A stretch of 64,000 bases of DNA from Inediibacterium massiliense. GTDB taxonomy: Bacteria > Bacillota > Clostridia > Peptostreptococcales > Thermotaleaceae. The position numbers and the translations under genes were made by a program. Below the pieces are notes generated by a model. It was not told the origin of the DNA. It made no database searches and saw only the letters and a list, made by a program, of their open reading frames with translations. The DNA lies in contig NZ_LN876587.1 of assembly GCF_001282725.1 (NCBI RefSeq), forward strand, positions 925,695 to 989,694, given 5' to 3'. Below are positions 41,902 through 50,080 of the stretch, piece by piece. How positions within the stretch are numbered: the first letter of the stretch is position 1; each line of letters opens with the position of its first letter.

Positions 41902-43584
41902 GTGGAATCTAGAATAGAACGTAAAAAGAAAAATCAATATATGGAGGAAAGAAGAAAAAGAATTATATTTATAGGAAGTATATCTACTTTTTTACTATTG
42001 GCTTTAATAGGAAGACTTTATTATATTCAAATGGTAAAAGGGGATGAATACTATGCAGCTGCTAAAAAGCAATGGACCAAGGAAATTCCTATAGGAATTA
42101 GTAGAGGAAAAATATATGATAGAAATCAAAATTTATTAACCAATCGACACAAAAAAGAATATTTGATGGTTTTTCCTAAATATTTTGTAGCATCTAATCC
42201 AAATATAGAAATTCTAAAAAAAATAAGTGGAAATAAAGCAAATGTACTTAAAGATAAAAAAATATTAAGATATGAACCTATAAAATTAGAAATTATAAAC
42301 CATAATAAAGAATTCATAGATCAAGCTGTACATATGAAAGGGGTGTTCCCCATTGAATATACAGATAGATATGAAAAAATAGGCTTAGCAGCTCATGTGA
42401 TAGGATACATTAATACGATTGATAATAGAGGAGAAAAAGGAATAGAAAAGGTCTATGATGAAATCTTAAAAGAAAATCAAGTGTCTAAAGTTGCTGCTAT
42501 TGTAGATGCACAGAAAAGACGTATTCCAGGACTTAAGTATGAGATGATCAATGGTTCATCTACACAGAAAAATGTTGTTACTACATTGGATTATAAAATT
42601 CAAAAACTAGTAGAAGAAGAATTAGACAAATTAAATAAAAAGGGAAGTGTTGTTGTATTAGATTCAAAGAATGGAGAAGTTTTAGCCATGGCGAGCAGGC
42701 CCAATTTTAAACAAGATCAAGTTGCAAAATATTTAAAAAGTACAAAACAAGAGCTTTATAATAGAGCTGTTCAAATTGCTTATCCACCAGGTTCCATCTT
42801 TAAGATTATTGTAGCAGCAGCTTTTTTAGAAGAAAATATAAAAGAAGATACTTTTTTTTGTAAAGGATATGAGGAAATTGATGGAGTGCAAATAAAATGT
42901 TCTAGTTTTAAGAAAGGTGGACATGGAGAAATTCATTTAGAGGATGCGTTTGCTCAGTCATGCAATACTGCTTTTATACAAATGGGTCAAAGAATAGGTG
43001 GCGAAAAAATTATAGATATGGCGAAAAAATTTGGATTAGGAGCAAAAACAGAAGTAGGTTTAGCAGAAGAGATAGAGGGAAAAATTCCTACAAAAGATCA
43101 TATAAAAGGAGCAGGAATAGGAAATTTATCTATTGGACAAGGTACTTTAGAAGTGACTCCAATTCAAATGGCCAAAATGACTAATATTATTGCAAATGGA
43201 GGAGTAGACCAAGGGATTTCATTGATTCAAGGAATTAGTAATGAAAATGGAGACATCATAAAAAAAATAGAAAAAAAACCTATTCAAAGAGTGATTGCTT
43301 ATGAAACAGCACAAAGAATTCAAAGGATGATGGAAAAAGTAATTGAAGTAGGAACAGCGAAGCGTGTCAAATTATATGAAATAGGTCATGTAGCTGGAAA
43401 AACTGGATCATCAGAATCAAGTGATGGAGGAAAAAAGGTAGTTCATGCGTGGTTTACAGGATATTTTCCAAGTCATGATCCTAAATATACCATTACTGTC
43501 ATGATTGAGGATGGAAAATCAGGCGGAAAAGTAGCAGCTCCTTTGTTTAAGAAAATTTTAGAAGGAATTTTACAAATAAAGTAA
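41902..43584 (+). CDS. Sporulation-type class B penicillin-binding protein
   Basis: A 560-residue D,D-transpeptidase. One membrane anchor (residues ~23-42). A dimerisation domain begins GRLYYIQMVKGDEYYAAAKK. The transpeptidase domain has SxxK in YPPGSIFKIIVAAAF (Ser near 297), SxN in QSCNTAFIQMGQ, and KTG in GHVAGKTGSSESSDGG. GTG 41902 follows AAGGAGGTG. Position matches yrrR/pbpI of B. subtilis, a sporulation PBP, and the next gene is sigK, so a role in spore wall synthesis is likely. Confidence 0.88.
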   Translation: MESRIERKKKNQYMEERRKRIIFIGSISTFLLLALIGRLYYIQMVKGDEYYAAAKKQWTKEIPIGISRGKIYDRNQNLLTNRHKKEYLMVFPKYFVASNPNIEILKKISGNKANVLKDKKILRYEPIKLEIINHNKEFIDQAVHMKGVFPIEYTDRYEKIGLAAHVIGYINTIDNRGEKGIEKVYDEILKENQVSKVAAIVDAQKRRIPGLKYEMINGSSTQKNVVTTLDYKIQKLVEEELDKLNKKGSVVVLDSKNGEVLAMASRPNFKQDQVAKYLKSTKQELYNRAVQIAYPPGSIFKIIVAAAFLEENIKEDTFFCKGYEEIDGVQIKCSSFKKGGHGEIHLEDAFAQSCNTAFIQMGQRIGGEKIIDMAKKFGLGAKTEVGLAEEIEGKIPTKDHIKGAGIGNLSIGQGTLEVTPIQMAKMTNIIANGGVDQGISLIQGISNENGDIIKKIEKKPIQRVIAYETAQRIQRMMEKVIEVGTAKRVKLYEIGHVAGKTGSSESSDGGKKVVHAWFTGYFPSHDPKYTITVMIEDGKSGGKVAAPLFKKILEGILQIK

Positions 43585-43665
43585 TTTTATTGAAAAGACA
43601 TGCACACCTTTTGCTTATTACACATATAATTAAAAATGACATAAAATTAGGAGGTGTGCATCTTT

Positions 43666-44008
43666 ATGTGGATGACAATGGCAACTTTATCATTGATTTT
43701 AGCAAAGCCTATTTTTACATTTGTTTCTTATGTATCTAGTAATACATCTTTTCCAAAACCATTAACTCCAGAAGAAGAGGAGCATTATTTAAAATTATAT
43801 GAGCGAGGGGATGAAACAGCAAAGAATATTTTAGTAGAGAGAAATTTAAGATTGGTTGCCCATATTGTCAAAAAATATCATAATACAGGGAGAGAAGTAG
43901 ATGATCTTATATCTATTGGAACCATAGGTCTCATTAAAGCCATTACTTCTTTTGATAGAAGTAAAGGAACGAGACTTGCTACTTATGCAGCAAGATGTAT
44001 TGAAAATG
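43666..44008 (+). CDS. sigK: sigK, 5' part (pro-sequence and regions 1.2-2.2), interrupted
   Basis: First half of sporulation sigma factor K. ATG 43666 follows AGGAGGTG at nine bases. Residues 1-20 ([20 protein letters not shown]) align with the membrane pro-sequence of B. subtilis pro-SigK, and mature-like SYV follows. Region 2: [35 protein letters not shown] and [12 protein letters not shown]. The homology to SigK stops at Asn-114 (codon 44005-44007); beyond this the frame runs on into junk to 44067. The rest of SigK is found 5.1 kb away at 49122. Only the joined gene can yield active sigma factor. Confidence 0.93.
44005..44008 (+). other. Left attachment core (attL-type) of the sigK intervening element
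   Basis: AATG at 44005-44008 is shared with 49122-49125. The two AAT codons are in the correct frame, so recombination anywhere within the four bases gives ...ARCIEN joined to EILMTIRS..., which matches intact SigK of B. subtilis around this point. Confidence 0.8.
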
Positions 44009-44041
44009 CTATCCTATCGTTATGGAAACATTTTACAATAT

Positions 44042-45667
44042 TTAGATTGATTTATTGGATCCTATGAAGAAGATATGAACATATTCTCCATCCCATTTTA
44101 TTTTTTCAATTAAGTTTTGAATTAATTTTCTTTTTTTAGAAATAGTAAGAGTATGGATTAAATCAGAAAAATTCATGAATATGTTATTGAGTGTTTTCTT
44201 TTTATAGATCTGTGTATTTTTACTTTCTTCTTGTAAATAGATTAACTTTTTTTTCATTTGTTCAATTTCTTCATTTAATTGATTCATTTGTTTCATAATA
44301 TACTTTATTATATTCTGATTCTGTCCTTCAGATAAAGTATAAACTAGATTTTGAATAGATTTTTCTTTGTTCTTTATATTTTTTTGAATTCTTTTGATTT
44401 CTGAGTTTATTTTATTTGGAATAAGTGGAATGGTTACTTTGTTTTTTTTTATCATTTCATATAATATTGAAGCTTCAGAAGGTAGCTTTTGGATAGATTC
44501 AATAACCAACTGATCAAGTTCATTTCCATTTAGATTTTTTATATTACAATTTTGTCTTTTACTTTTTTCTTTTTGTTCGCATATATAATAATATGCTTTC
44601 TCACCATTTTTTTTCGTTCTACCCATCTTAGGTCTCATAAAGCTGCCACAATGATTACATATTAATATTCCAGAGAGTAGAGCTTGAGTATTTTTAATTT
44701 TTCTAAAGGATTTTGATTTATTTTGAGAGATTAATTGTTGAACACGAATCCATATATTACTTGGAATGATTCCTGGATGAGTTCCTATAGAGATAATCCA
44801 TTCAGATGGACTTTTTAAGGTATTTGTTTTATGTTTTTGCTGAAAGGTTTTATTATAAGCCATAATACCATTTTTTCCATCAAAATCACTTTTCCTAGGA
44901 TATACTTCAAAACCATGAGAAATAAAATAATCATAAAGAGATTGATCTGCTGTAGCATATACAGGATTGGTTAAAATAGCTTTTAATGAAAAACGTGTAA
45001 AATCTATATTATTTTTTGTTTTTATATGATTTTGAATACAATAGGTTTCAAGTTTTGTTAAAGATTTGAGCAATAAAAACTGATTATATAATATTTTAAT
45101 GATTTTGAGTTCATCAGGTACAGGTGATAATTGAAACATTTTACGTGTTTTACCATCCTTGTCTAGGGTCTGAGAAGATTTTGAAATGAAGCCTGTAGGG
45201 GTAACACCTCCAAGCCATCTACCTGTTTTTGCAAGCTCTAGCATATTATCACGAATTCTTTCAGCTATGGTTTCTCTTTCAAGTTGAGCAAAAACAGAAG
45301 CCATATACATCATAGCACGTCCCATGGGAGTAGAAGTATCAAATTGTTCACGCAAAGATATAAAGTCTATATTTTGATTTTGTAATATTTGAATCGTATT
45401 TGAAAAATCTGAAATATTTCTAGATATTCTATCTAATCTATAACATATTAAAATTTGAAACTTATGTTTAAGAGCATCATGGATCATCTCTTGATATTTT
45501 GGTCTATCAATATTTCCACCTGAGAAGCCCTCATCTTCATAGATGATAAAATTTTCAATAGGATCAAAATTTTTTTGAGCATATTCTTTACAAAGATTGA
45601 TTTGAGTATATATGGATTCACCTTTTCCAGTAAATCTAGATTTTCTTGAATAAATGGCTATATTCAT
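44042..45667 (-). CDS. Large serine recombinase 1 (SpoIVCA-like)
   Basis: A 541-residue large serine recombinase. The catalytic serine is in [10 protein letters not shown] near residue 9, with [25 protein letters not shown] and FERE-like [14 protein letters not shown]. The recombinase domain is TPTGFISK onward, the zinc ribbon is CNHCGSFM with later cysteines ([16 protein letters not shown]), and a coiled coil lies near residues 420-500. The ATG at 45667 follows GAGGGGGA. Its 3' end lies 33 bp from the attL core. All active-site residues seem present. It probably catalyses sigK rearrangement alone or with the second copy. Confidence 0.93.
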   Translation of the reverse strand: MNIAIYSRKSRFTGKGESIYTQINLCKEYAQKNFDPIENFIIYEDEGFSGGNIDRPKYQEMIHDALKHKFQILICYRLDRISRNISDFSNTIQILQNQNIDFISLREQFDTSTPMGRAMMYMASVFAQLERETIAERIRDNMLELAKTGRWLGGVTPTGFISKSSQTLDKDGKTRKMFQLSPVPDELKIIKILYNQFLLLKSLTKLETYCIQNHIKTKNNIDFTRFSLKAILTNPVYATADQSLYDYFISHGFEVYPRKSDFDGKNGIMAYNKTFQQKHKTNTLKSPSEWIISIGTHPGIIPSNIWIRVQQLISQNKSKSFRKIKNTQALLSGILICNHCGSFMRPKMGRTKKNGEKAYYYICEQKEKSKRQNCNIKNLNGNELDQLVIESIQKLPSEASILYEMIKKNKVTIPLIPNKINSEIKRIQKNIKNKEKSIQNLVYTLSEGQNQNIIKYIMKQMNQLNEEIEQMKKKLIYLQEESKNTQIYKKKTLNNIFMNFSDLIHTLTISKKRKLIQNLIEKIKWDGEYVHIFFIGSNKSI

Positions 45668-45735
45668 AAAATCCCCCTCTAATTCTTTTTCTATTTCTAA
45701 AAATATGTGAAGAATGGGAAATACAAATAGTTTTA

Positions 45736-45760
45736 GTATTTCCGAGGTAATAGTGAAAAT
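45736..45760. repeat. 25-bp direct repeat, copy 1
   Basis: GTATTTCCGAGGTAATAGT is identical to 46015-46033, and the next six bases differ at one position. It lies about 70 bp upstream of recombinase 1. The pair brackets the 61-aa ORF. Confidence 0.85.
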
Positions 45761-45823
45761 TAGACAGATATTTTCAGTATAGTACAAACTCTAAAATTCA
45801 TATACATACCAAGAGGTGATCCT

Positions 45824-46009
45824 ATGAAAGTTAGAGTATATTTTCCGGAAGGTAAAAATGACAAGAACAAGTTTAAAGAAAAAATAGCTATACAACATAT
45901 AAATATGATGAAAGAATATATAAATGAGTTATCTCTTTCAGAAGAAGAAAAAAATATGATTTGGATGAATATCCAACGGGAAATTAAAAAAGAGCAAAGT
46001 AGGAAATGA
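45824..46009 (+). CDS. 61-aa basic protein, candidate recombination directionality factor A
   Basis: A small charged protein starting MKVRVYFPEGKNDKNKFKEK with a helical second half (SEEEKNMIWMNIQREIKKE). AGAGGTGAT precedes the ATG. It matches no family I recognise. Location inside the skin element, between two serine recombinases and flanked by a direct repeat, recalls the small directionality factors that trigger excision by serine recombinases (SprB in SP-beta, CD1234 in C. difficile skin). The assignment is positional only. Confidence 0.55.
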   Translation: MKVRVYFPEGKNDKNKFKEKIAIQHINMMKEYINELSLSEEEKNMIWMNIQREIKKEQSRK

Positions 46010-46014
46010 AGAAG

Positions 46015-46039
46015 GTATTTCCGAGGTAATAGTAAAAAT
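46015..46039. repeat. 25-bp direct repeat, copy 2
   Basis: Second copy of the 45736 repeat, starting six bases after the small ORF stop codon and 47 bp before the end of recombinase 2. Confidence 0.85.
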
Positions 46040-46085
46040 ATGACGGCAACTATCAATATTATTAAAAAAGGTGTACAATAAGCTA

Positions 46086-47642
46086 TCAAGTAGACAAATA
46101 TATTTTTACTTCTTCACCATTCCAGTAAATTCGATCGATAATATTTGTTAAAAAAATTTTTTTTTCTGTATTGAATAAATAATTAATTTGATTTGAAAAA
46201 TCAATAGAAATATTATGAAAATCATATACAAAATGTTTATTATCATTTTGGAAATAGGAATCTATTAAAAATGTTATTTGTTTATTTTCTGTATAGAGAT
46301 TTTTAATTTCTTGTAGAACATATTTAGATACAGAAGAAGCTTGATATAAAGATACCTGATTAGATAAATTTTCGATTTTTTTATTGTTCATGTTTAATTG
46401 ATGTAATAAATTTTTATAGGAAGAATTTGTTTGAGAAAAATCTATATTAAGAATAATTGGAGAGGATAAAATTTCTTTTAATTTATCTATTATCAATTGA
46501 TCTATCAAAGAGCCAGATAAATTAGGACAGTGACAATTACTTTTATTACTACAAACGTAATAGAAATGTCTTTGATTTGTATTTTTTATCCTCTGACCGT
46601 ATTTAATTTTCATAAACTCATTACAATATGCACAAATGAGAAGACCAGATAAAATTCCAGTTTCTGAAGTACCTTGACGAGAATACTTTGTTTTTTTTGA
46701 ATTTAAAAATTTTTGTACATATATCCAATCTTTTCCCTTTATGATTCCTTTATGGTTTCCTATTGCACAAATCCAATCAGACATATCTTTTGTTTTTATA
46801 TTTTTCCCTTTTTGAACTATTTTTTTATTATATACCATGATTCCATAATCACCAGTAAAATCTTCTTTAGAGTTGCTTATTTGAACTTTGTTATTTGAGA
46901 AATATTCATATATGTGTGTATCTGCTATGGCATAAACAGGATTGGTGAGAATAAGTTTAAGAGAATGTTCGGAATAATTTTTTCCTGTCTTTGTATGAAT
47001 CCTATTTTTTATACAATAGGATTTTAAAAGAGATAGAGAGTGAAATTCCAAGAATTTATCAAATAATAATTTGACAGTTTTCAATTCTTTTTCAATAGGA
47101 GTAAGTTGGTACATTTTTTTTTTGCATTTGTGTTGATCTATATAAAAAGTAGGAATAGACTCATATCCAGTGGGAGTCATTCCTCCAAGCCATCTTCCAG
47201 TGCGTGATAGCTCTATAAAATGATCTTTGATTCTTTCTTGAATCGTTTCTCTTTCGAATTGTGAGAAAACAGATGAAATATATAGCATGGCTTTACCCAT
47301 AGAAGTAGAGGTATCAAACTGCTCTTTTAAGGATATAAATTCTATTTTATTTTTTTTGAGTAATTGCATAAGATAAGAAAAATCAGAAACATTTCTGGAT
47401 ATCCTATCTAAGCGATAACATATTAATATACTAAAATTCTTTTTTTGAGCATCTTGTAGCATTTTCTCATATGCTGGTCTATATGCATTGCTACCACTAA
47501 AACCTTCATCCTCATAAATAAGAAAATTATGGATGTATTTAAATTTTTCATATGCATATTTTTTACATAATTTAATTTGATTTTGAATAGATTCTCCTGT
47601 AGAACTAAATTTTGATTTTCTAGAATAAATTCCTATATTCAT
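46086..47642 (-). CDS. Large serine recombinase 2 (SpoIVCA-like paralogue)
   Basis: A 518-residue paralogue of recombinase 1 with the same blocks in the same order. The catalytic serine is in IGIYSRKSKF, then [25 protein letters not shown] and QFERETIQERIKDH. The zinc ribbon is ICAYCNEFMK with later cysteines CSNKSNCHCP. A coiled coil near residues 400-450 follows. AAAAGGTGATC precedes the ATG at 47642. No disruption is visible, so this copy is probably functional too. Two intact recombinases in one skin element is unusual. Confidence 0.93.
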   Translation of the reverse strand: MNIGIYSRKSKFSSTGESIQNQIKLCKKYAYEKFKYIHNFLIYEDEGFSGSNAYRPAYEKMLQDAQKKNFSILICYRLDRISRNVSDFSYLMQLLKKNKIEFISLKEQFDTSTSMGKAMLYISSVFSQFERETIQERIKDHFIELSRTGRWLGGMTPTGYESIPTFYIDQHKCKKKMYQLTPIEKELKTVKLLFDKFLEFHSLSLLKSYCIKNRIHTKTGKNYSEHSLKLILTNPVYAIADTHIYEYFSNNKVQISNSKEDFTGDYGIMVYNKKIVQKGKNIKTKDMSDWICAIGNHKGIIKGKDWIYVQKFLNSKKTKYSRQGTSETGILSGLLICAYCNEFMKIKYGQRIKNTNQRHFYYVCSNKSNCHCPNLSGSLIDQLIIDKLKEILSSPIILNIDFSQTNSSYKNLLHQLNMNNKKIENLSNQVSLYQASSVSKYVLQEIKNLYTENKQITFLIDSYFQNDNKHFVYDFHNISIDFSNQINYLFNTEKKIFLTNIIDRIYWNGEEVKIYLST

Positions 47643-47734
47643 AAGATCACCTTTTTAAAAAATAAGATAGGGTAAAAAGAATTGATTGAAAGTCTTTATA
47701 GAAGTATATAAAAATATGTATAAAATCAGAACAC

Positions 47735-47768
47735 AAAAAAGAATCTATCTTAAAATAGATTCTTTTTT
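47735..47768. terminator. Bidirectional terminator inside the skin element
   Basis: AAAAAAGAATCTAT pairs perfectly with ATAGATTCTTTTTT, just after the hydrolase stop and before recombinase 2's promoter region. Confidence 0.88.
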
Positions 47769-47776
47769 AGCATAGA

Positions 47777-48736
47777 TTATAGATAAAAATTATGAAGATT
47801 AATGGTTTTGTAAAATGTTCTATTGGCAGTAATCCAAAAGCTTGTTGAAATGCGTGGATTTAAAAAATATAATGCATTTCCAATATTATTATTTCCTAAA
47901 AGAGCTTCTTTTGCGGCTATAATACTTTCTTGTGAGGGAGTATTATAAATAGTATTATTCATTACAGGAGTGAACTGAAAACCATACTCTTTATCAAAAA
48001 CTACTTCTTTTATAGTATTTGGAAAATCGGCACTATTTTTTCGATTGATAATTACATTGGCCACGGCTAATTTTCCATCAAAGGGTTCATCAGAAGCTTC
48101 AGCTTCTACAATTCGAGATAACCAATAAAGGTCTTCTTCAAGATAAGTAGTATTTTCTTTAGTCTGAATATAGACTATGTATTTTTCTGGATCCCATGCT
48201 ACTGTGCAATGAAAAGTCTCAGCTATAAAACGAAGAGGAACAAAGGTTCTACCATTGTAAATATTAATTGGAGCATCTAAAGGTATATTTTGATCATTAA
48301 TCATTGCAGTTTGTGAGCGAATAGGAAGCGAAATAGTGGATTGGTTGTTTTGGATGATTACTGTATTTTTATTTGCGTCCCATTGAATTTCTTCAACACC
48401 TAATGCATTGCTAATAAAGCGAATAGGTACAAAAGTTCTACCATTTTCTAAATAAGGGGTTGTATCTGTATGAATTTCTTTTCCATCTACTTGAATGGAA
48501 ATATTTTTGTGATTTGGTAAAGCTTCTATTTTCATTAAGTTTCCAGCATATAATGATTTTCCTAAGTCATTATTCAATTCTTCTAATTCGTCAACAGATT
48601 GATTGTATTTTTTAGCTATTTTTTGGTAGGTATCATTCCATTGAATGGTATGCATCATATAAGAATCTGCATAAGCGCATGTGCTGGATAAGAGTATTCC
48701 TAAGGAAAGGAATAAGGAAAGTGTTCGTTTTTTCAT
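47777..48736 (-). CDS. LysM / copper-amine-oxidase-N / SleB-type cell wall hydrolase
   Basis: A 319-residue secreted protein. The signal peptide is MKKRTLSLFLSLGILLSSTC; a LysM domain follows (residues ~30-72). Then two Cu_amine_oxidase-N-like repeats (RTFVPIRFISNALGVEEIQWD and RTFVPLRFIAETFHCTVAWD, each split by a strand break). The Hydrolase_2 (SleB/CwlJ) domain starts LSRIVEAEASDEPFDGKLAV, with the expected Glu, and has VANVIINR. It is probably a cortex- or wall-active lytic enzyme. It is the only cargo gene of known family in the skin element. ATG 48736 follows AGGAGG. Confidence 0.88.
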   Translation of the reverse strand: MKKRTLSLFLSLGILLSSTCAYADSYMMHTIQWNDTYQKIAKKYNQSVDELEELNNDLGKSLYAGNLMKIEALPNHKNISIQVDGKEIHTDTTPYLENGRTFVPIRFISNALGVEEIQWDANKNTVIIQNNQSTISLPIRSQTAMINDQNIPLDAPINIYNGRTFVPLRFIAETFHCTVAWDPEKYIVYIQTKENTTYLEEDLYWLSRIVEAEASDEPFDGKLAVANVIINRKNSADFPNTIKEVVFDKEYGFQFTPVMNNTIYNTPSQESIIAAKEALLGNNNIGNALYFLNPRISTSFWITANRTFYKTINLHNFYL

Positions 48737-48872
48737 AGGCATTCCTCCTATCATAATTACTCAATATTATATATTCTTTATAGAAAGAAAACAATTCAAA
48801 AATAATAGAAGAAATGACTAAATTTAGCATATAATATCTTCTTTTTCATAGATTAGAAAGGGGAGTGATAGT

Positions 48873-49061
48873 ATGAAAAACATAGAAATAAAAATTTTTA
48901 TTCAAAATAAAAGATTAGAAGAATTATCTCATGATGTAAAAGAAAAAGTAAAAGAAAATATAATGGAAACTTATAAAAAACAAATTAAAAGAAAAGTAAT
49001 TAGTATGATTAAAGAAAACAAATCAAAAGAAGAAATCATGAAATATCTAGGAATGAAGTAG
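48873..49061 (+). CDS. 62-aa basic protein next to attR, candidate directionality factor B
   Basis: A small Lys-rich protein starting MKNIEIKIFIQNKRLEELSH, predicted mostly helical, ending IMKYLGMK. GGGGAGTGATAG precedes the ATG. It ends 60 bp before the attR core and is the last gene in the element. Like the 61-aa ORF it has no recognised family. After excision it would lie on the circle. Its location makes it a second positional candidate for controlling excision. Confidence 0.5.
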   Translation: MKNIEIKIFIQNKRLEELSHDVKEKVKENIMETYKKQIKRKVISMIKENKSKEEIMKYLGMK

Positions 49062-49121
49062 TATTTAATTATTTCTATATTTGGACAAGCCTCAAATAAG
49101 TGGCATTTAAAAAACATAGAG

Positions 49122-49125
49122 AATG
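49122..49125 (+). other. Right attachment core (attR-type) of the sigK intervening element
   Basis: AATG at 49122-49125 matches the left core. Upstream is element sequence; downstream the frame continues GAA ATA TTG ATG as SigK region 2.3-2.4 onwards. Confidence 0.8.
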
Positions 49126-49514
49126 AAATATTGATGACAATACGTTCTAACAAAAAAACCAAAAATGAAGTATCCTTGCAAGATCCCATTGGAATCGACA
49201 AAGAAGGCAATGAAATATCTTTGATGGATATATTAGGAACAGAAACAGATGAAGTACTAGATGAAGTAGAATTAAAAATACAAGTAAAAAAATTATATGA
49301 AAAAATGGCAAATGTATTAAAAAACAGAGAAAAAACCGTTCTACAACTTAGATATGGTTTAGCCAATGGAGGAAGTAAAACACAACGAGAAATTGCACAA
49401 CTTTTAGGAATTTCTAGATCTTATGTTTCTAGAATAGAAAAAAGGGCTATTAAAAAATTAGGTAAAGCTTTTTATATCAATAATTTAGATAAAAAAGAAA
49501 AAAATGAAGAATGA
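49122..49514 (+). CDS. sigK: sigK, 3' part (regions 2.3-4.2)
   Basis: Second half of SigK. It has no start codon of its own at this place. From the AAT codon it reads NEILMTIRSNKKTKNEVSLQ, then DPIGIDKEGNEISLMDILG and the region-4 helix-turn-helix GSKTQREIAQLLGISRSYVS, ending with a Lys-rich tail. Joined to the 5' part at the AATG core it gives a 243-residue pro-SigK, close to the 241 of B. subtilis. A terminator follows at once. Confidence 0.93.
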   Translation, partial: NEILMTIRSNKKTKNEVSLQDPIGIDKEGNEISLMDILGTETDEVLDEVELKIQVKKLYEKMANVLKNREKTVLQLRYGLANGGSKTQREIAQLLGISRSYVSRIEKRAIKKLGKAFYINNLDKKEKNEE

Positions 49515-49515
49515 T

Positions 49516-49548
49516 AAAAATGTTAGCTTATGCTAGCATTTTATTTTT
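49516..49548 (+). terminator. sigK terminator
   Basis: AAAAATGTTAGC pairs with GCTAGCATTTT (one wobble), followed by ATTTTTAT. Confidence 0.82.
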
Positions 49549-49769
49549 ATCAATCAACAGTTATCTGAGTCTGATACAAAGAAAAAAGTTTTATATAATG
49601 GAGTGAAATCTGCTATACAAGGAGGAGTTTATTCATTTGCATTATTATATTTATGGTAGCTCAAACAAAGAAGAAAAGAGGGAAAAATATATTACATTCA
49701 CTAAAAAGGTTTCTTTTGTCGAACGATTTAAGTAGGATTATAAATTTTTTTATCGAATTGAGTAAGTAA
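49537..49769 (+). pseudogene. Two short frames of unknown origin, possibly one shifted remnant
   Basis: Frame a (49537-49659) reads ...QQLSESDTKKKVLYNGVKSA... to a TAG with no clear start. Frame b (49653-49769) begins MVAQTKKKRGKNILHSLKRF. They overlap in different frames and may be pieces of a small membrane protein gene broken by a frameshift. No family was recognised. Confidence 0.3.
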
Positions 49770-49783
49770 AGGGGGTTACAAAG

Positions 49784-49885
49784 ATGGATGAAAAAACGAT
49801 TGCGATAATAAAGAAGATTATTAGAAAACTTGAAAATAGGGAAAAAGAAAGTAAAAAGGTTGTTATACATAAAAAGTGTGTTTAA
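49784..49885 (+). CDS. 33-aa Lys-rich small ORF
   Basis: ATG 49784 follows AAAGGGGGT and gives MDEKTIAIIKKIIRKLENRE followed by a short basic tail ending in Cys-Val. It may be a genuine microprotein or part of the decayed region; coding potential is weak. Confidence 0.35.
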   Translation: MDEKTIAIIKKIIRKLENREKESKKVVIHKKCV

Positions 49886-49937
49886 CACATAGAGATTGTG
49901 CATTGTGGAAACTTATAAACGAAAGTTGTGGAATATA

Positions 49938-49967
49938 GCAAAAAGAGAGTGAAAGCTCTCTTTTTGC
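49938..49967. terminator. Perfect 12-bp hairpin, terminator-like
   Basis: GCAAAAAGAGAG pairs with CTCTCTTTTTGC around TGAAAG. The following T tract is weak, so it may terminate in either direction or protect an RNA end. Confidence 0.6.
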
Positions 49968-50080
49968 GTTTGGAATATAAATTATAAAGTAGTAAGTGTA
50001 TCATAAATATATGGATGAGTGACTCAGTAACTTTCCATTATCCATATTCCAGTATTATATTTGATAGGGAGGAACTGCTG

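Larger units (their letters stand above)
44005..49121. mobile_element. sigK intervening (skin) element, 5,117 bp
   Basis: Boundaries are set by the AATG cores. Contents left to right: serine recombinase 1 (minus), a 61-aa plus-strand ORF, serine recombinase 2 (minus), a SleB-type hydrolase (minus), and a 62-aa plus-strand ORF beside the right end. Both recombinases are transcribed toward the sigK 5' half. Excision of 5,117 bp (not a multiple of 3) restores one continuous sigK frame. The known skin elements of B. subtilis (~48 kb) and C. difficile (~14.6 kb) are much larger. It contains no phage structural genes. Confidence 0.9.

Noticed and set aside
42960-43184. Arg/Lys-rich frame within the PBP gene
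   Set aside because: Frame-shifted shadow; the PBP frame carries SxN and KTG motifs across this stretch.
43623-43630. CATATAAT as a sporulation -10 box of sigK
   Set aside because: Plausible for sigma-E/K, but no convincing -35 at the right distance was found.
44009-44067. Continuation of the sigK 5' frame as a real C-terminus
   Set aside because: After Asn-114 the residues no longer resemble SigK and the frame overlaps recombinase 1; it is run-on into the element.
45777-45807. Sigma-E-like promoter (GTATAGT ... CATATACAT) for the 61-aa ORF
   Set aside because: The predicted start would fall at the ribosome site, and two key -10 bases differ, so it was not listed as a promoter.
49122-49514. 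Stand-alone sigma factor starting at TTG 49131
   Set aside because: It would lack region 2 core helices and has no ribosome site; it is the 3' part of split sigK.
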